In this document: positions 4,718-7,513 of the stretch, in pieces | Position numbering within the stretch: the first letter of the stretch is position 1 | How the letters are laid out: every line of letters starts with the position of its first letter | Assembly (NCBI GenBank): GCA_002315715.1 | Contig: DCHY01000008.1 | Span: forward strand, 8,316 to 15,828 | Reading direction: 5' to 3' | Length of the DNA stretch: 7,513 nt | DNA from: Clostridiales bacterium UBA1740 | Lineage (GTDB): Bacteria > Bacillota > Clostridia > Oscillospirales > CAG-272 | The notes under the pieces: generated by a model | Databases searched by the model: none | What the model was told of the DNA's origin: nothing | The model's input: the letters and a program-made list of their open reading frames with translations, nothing else | Position numbers and translations under genes: made by a program

Positions 4718-7513
4718 AGGCGCTCGCGTCAACAACTTAAAGAATATCGATCTCGAAATCCCGCGCGACAAACTCGTCGTCTTGACGGGCTTATCGGGAA
4801 GCGGAAAATCCAGCTTGGCATTTGATACTCTCTATGCCGAGGGACACCGCCGCTTCGTCGAGAGCCTTTCGTCCTACGCCCGTATGTTTTTGGGACAAAT
4901 GGACAAGCCCGACGTGGACCTCATTGAGGGATTGTCCCCGGCGATTTCCATCGACCAAAAAACGACCTCCAAGAACCCGAGGTCCACGGTGGGAACCGTC
5001 ACGGAAATCTACGATTACCTGCGTCTTTTGTACGCACGCGTCGGCGTTCCTCACTGTCCCGTCTGCGGCAAAGAAATCCGTCAGCAGTCGCAGGACCAAA
5101 TGGTTTCCCGTATTTTGACCTTGCCCGAAAACACCAAGTTTTTGGTGCTCGCGCCCGTCGTACACGCTCAAAAAGGTATGCACGAAAAAGTGTTTGCCGA
5201 TGCGAGAAAGAGCGGTTATGCCCGTGTCCGCGTGGACGGCAATATGTACGATTTGACCGAGGAGATCAAACTCGATAAAAATATCAAACACTCGGTGGAC
5301 ATCGTCGTCGACCGACTCATTATGCGCGGGGATATCCGTGCGCGTCTTTCCGATTCGGTGGAGGCGGCTCTCAAAACCGCAGACGGAAAAGTCGCGGTGC
5401 TCCCCCTGCTTTCCGACGGGACCGAAGGGGAAGTGATGACCTTTTCACAGAACTACGCCTGCGAAGAACACGGCATAGGTTTTCCCGAACTCGAACCCCG
5501 TATGTTTTCGTTCAACAACCCCATCGGTGCCTGCCCTGCCTGTGCCGGTCTTGGCAATTTGCAGGTGTTGTCCGCCGATAAAATCATCCCCGATAAATCG
5601 CTCTCTCTGCGCGAATCCGCCATCGTCGTCAACGGCTTTAAGAGCATGAACGAAGAATCCTGGACGGGTCCCCTTCTCGAAGCCGTCGGCAAAGATTTCG
5701 GCTTCACGCTCGACACGCCGCTCACCGATTATTCCGACGCCGCCATGCAGGCGCTCTTGTACGGTACAGGCGCCAAGCGCTACGACGTCGTGCGCTATTT
5801 TGACAAGGAATCCAAAAGACAACTCGCCCCCTTTGAGGGCGTTCTTCCCACCATCGAGCGCCGTATGCGCATGATGGGCGGCGACTACTATCAGGAATTC
5901 GTCGAGGAAGCCCCCTGTTCCGTCTGCCACGGCAGACGCCTTTCCGACCTCGTCCTTTCCGTCACGGTCGGCGGATTGAATATCGACGAAATCTGCCGTC
6001 TTTCCATTTCCAAAATGCTCGCATTCGTGGAGAATATCTCTTTCACCGAAACCGAATGGCAAATTGCCAAGGAAATCGTCAAAGAGATCAAAGCCCGTCT
6101 GCGTTTTCTCGTCAGCGTCGGGTTGGATTATCTGAATCTTTCGAGAACCGCCGGTACGCTCTCGGGCGGAGAAGCGCAAAGAATCCGTCTGGCAACGCAG
6201 ATAGGGTCGGCATTGACCGGCGTCCTCTATATTCTCGACGAACCGAGTATCGGTCTGCATCAGCGCGATAACGGAAAACTCATCGAAACGCTCAAAAATC
6301 TGCGTGACCTCGGCAACACCGTCGTGGTCGTGGAACACGACGAGGAAACCATGACGGCTTCCGATTATATCGTCGATATCGGTCCCGGCGCCGGCATTCA
6401 CGGCGGAGAAGTCGTGGCGGTCGGTACCCCTGCCGAAGTGGCGGCTTGTGAAAAATCCATCACGGGGCAGTATCTCTCGGGTGCGAAATCCATTCCCGTT
6501 CCCGCCGAAAGGCGCAAGGGCAACGGCCGTTTTCTTTCGGTTATCGGTGCATCGGAAAACAACTTAAAAGACGTAAGCGTGGATATTCCTCTCGGTGCTT
6601 TCGTTTGCGTGACGGGCGTTTCCGGCAGCGGAAAGTCTTCACTCGTCAACGCGGTACTGTACAGAACCCTTGCCAAAGAACTCAACCGTGCCATGACCTA
6701 TCCCGGCAAAGTCAAAGCCGTGACGGGCATCGAAAATCTCGATAAAGTCATCGCCATTGACCAAAGCCCGATTGGCAGAACTCCCCGTTCCAACCCCGCG
6801 ACCTACACGGGATTATTCAACGATATCCGCAATCTGTTCGCCATAACGCCCGACGCCAAAGCGCGCGGCTTCGGCCCCGGCAGATTTTCCTTTAATGTGC
6901 GCGGCGGCCGCTGTGAAGCCTGCGAGGGCGACGGCGTGCGCTGTATCGAAATGAACTTTTTGCCCGACGTGTACGTCAAGTGCGACGTCTGCGAAGGCAA
7001 ACGCTATAACCGCGACACCCTCGACGTCAAATACAAAGGAAAGAACATCTACGACGTGCTCGAAATGAGCGTGGAGGAAGGCATTTCCTTCTTCGACGGT
7101 TTGCCGTCTTTGCAGCGTAAATTGCAAACCCTTTTTGACGTCGGACTCGGCTATATCAAAATCGGTCAGTCCTCAACGACCCTTTCGGGAGGAGAAGCCC
7201 AGCGCGTCAAACTTGCCACCGAACTTGCCAAACGTCCGACGGGTAAGACCGTCTATATTCTTGACGAACCGACGACGGGACTTCACACCGAGGACGTCAG
7301 AAAACTCATTCAGATTTTACAGCGTCTGACCGACACCGGCAATACCGTCATCGTCATTGAACACAATCTTGATTTTATCAAAACCGCCGATTACATCATC
7401 GACCTCGGCCCCGAGGGCGGAGACGGCGGCGGCACCGTCGTGGCGACGGGTACGCCGGAAGAGGTCGCCGCGTGCGAAGCCTCCTACACCGGTCGTTACT
7501 TGCGCGCCAAACT
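4695..7513 (+). CDS. uvrA: UvrABC excinuclease subunit A (damage-sensing ABC ATPase), 3' end outside window
   Basis: Twin-cassette ABC ATPase that dimerises, recognises bulky or distorting lesions and loads UvrB. 939 codons are open to the window edge with no stop; family length is about 940-955, so only a short tail is missing. Seen: Walker A1 GLSGSGKS (residues 32-39); CPVC (121-124); the UvrB-binding region after about residue 130; a zinc module C256-x2-H259-x20-C280-x2-C283; CSVC (408-411); signature I LSGGEAQR (489-496) and Walker B1 DEPS from 515; Walker A2 GVSGSGKS (641-648); the DNA-binding zinc finger C740-x2-C743-x19-C763-x2-C766; then a second LSGGEAQR and DEPTTGLH near the end. 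In the 256-283 module a histidine stands where E. coli UvrA has cysteine. The ATG lies inside uvrB, giving a 23-bp overlap. Its Shine-Dalgarno is poor (AGGA only 2 bases away, or GGGA 10 bases away), so expression probably relies on coupling to uvrB translation. Confidence 0.97.
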   Translation, partial: MAKSIIIKGARVNNLKNIDLEIPRDKLVVLTGLSGSGKSSLAFDTLYAEGHRRFVESLSSYARMFLGQMDKPDVDLIEGLSPAISIDQKTTSKNPRSTVGTVTEIYDYLRLLYARVGVPHCPVCGKEIRQQSQDQMVSRILTLPENTKFLVLAPVVHAQKGMHEKVFADARKSGYARVRVDGNMYDLTEEIKLDKNIKHSVDIVVDRLIMRGDIRARLSDSVEAALKTADGKVAVLPLLSDGTEGEVMTFSQNYACEEHGIGFPELEPRMFSFNNPIGACPACAGLGNLQVLSADKIIPDKSLSLRESAIVVNGFKSMNEESWTGPLLEAVGKDFGFTLDTPLTDYSDAAMQALLYGTGAKRYDVVRYFDKESKRQLAPFEGVLPTIERRMRMMGGDYYQEFVEEAPCSVCHGRRLSDLVLSVTVGGLNIDEICRLSISKMLAFVENISFTETEWQIAKEIVKEIKARLRFLVSVGLDYLNLSRTAGTLSGGEAQRIRLATQIGSALTGVLYILDEPSIGLHQRDNGKLIETLKNLRDLGNTVVVVEHDEETMTASDYIVDIGPGAGIHGGEVVAVGTPAEVAACEKSITGQYLSGAKSIPVPAERRKGNGRFLSVIGASENNLKDVSVDIPLGAFVCVTGVSGSGKSSLVNAVLYRTLAKELNRAMTYPGKVKAVTGIENLDKVIAIDQSPIGRTPRSNPATYTGLFNDIRNLFAITPDAKARGFGPGRFSFNVRGGRCEACEGDGVRCIEMNFLPDVYVKCDVCEGKRYNRDTLDVKYKGKNIYDVLEMSVEEGISFFDGLPSLQRKLQTLFDVGLGYIKIGQSSTTLSGGEAQRVKLATELAKRPTGKTVYILDEPTTGLHTEDVRKLIQILQRLTDTGNTVIVIEHNLDFIKTADYIIDLGPEGGDGGGTVVATGTPEEVAACEASYTGRYLRAK

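Noticed and set aside
5445..6401. A 318-codon minus-strand frame opposite uvrA
   Set aside because: Same antisense effect; the composition mirrors uvrA codons, with no family resemblance and no ribosome binding site that I could support.

Overview
The window looks like core chromosome from a Gram-positive bacterium, most likely an uncultured member of the Clostridia (Firmicutes/Bacillota). This rests on the uvrB-uvrA gene order, GGAGG-type ribosome binding sites, TATGn-extended -10 promoters and the style of threonyl-tRNA synthetase. It is inferred from gene content only; genus and species cannot be read from the sequence.

Layout: (1) 1-912 (+) is the 3' part of thrS, threonyl-tRNA synthetase, cut by the left edge. 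(2) 931-963 is a strong hairpin terminator with T-runs on both strands, placed between convergent genes. (3) 976-2535 (-) is a solitary DNA adenine methyltransferase-like gene of the Eco57I/PaeR7I type. No restriction endonuclease lies beside it, and its catalytic tetrapeptide is HPPM rather than the usual (D/N/S)PP(Y/F/W). (4) 2536-2725 is a 190-bp divergent intergenic region. It holds a good promoter for each flanking gene and a 24-bp inverted repeat just upstream of the uvrB -35 box. (5) 2726-4717 (+) is uvrB. (6) 4695-7513 (+) is uvrA, overlapping uvrB by 23 bp and cut by the right edge only a few residues before its expected end.

UvrA and UvrB work together in nucleotide excision repair: UvrA dimers find the lesion and load UvrB, which verifies damage and recruits UvrC. 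Their overlap points to one coupled transcript. The methyltransferase sits alone between two housekeeping loci, transcribed away from uvrBA and towards thrS. It is the only accessory-looking gene and the main point of interest. No tRNA, rRNA, CRISPR array, insertion sequence or phage gene was found, and no noncoding stretch exceeds 300 bases.
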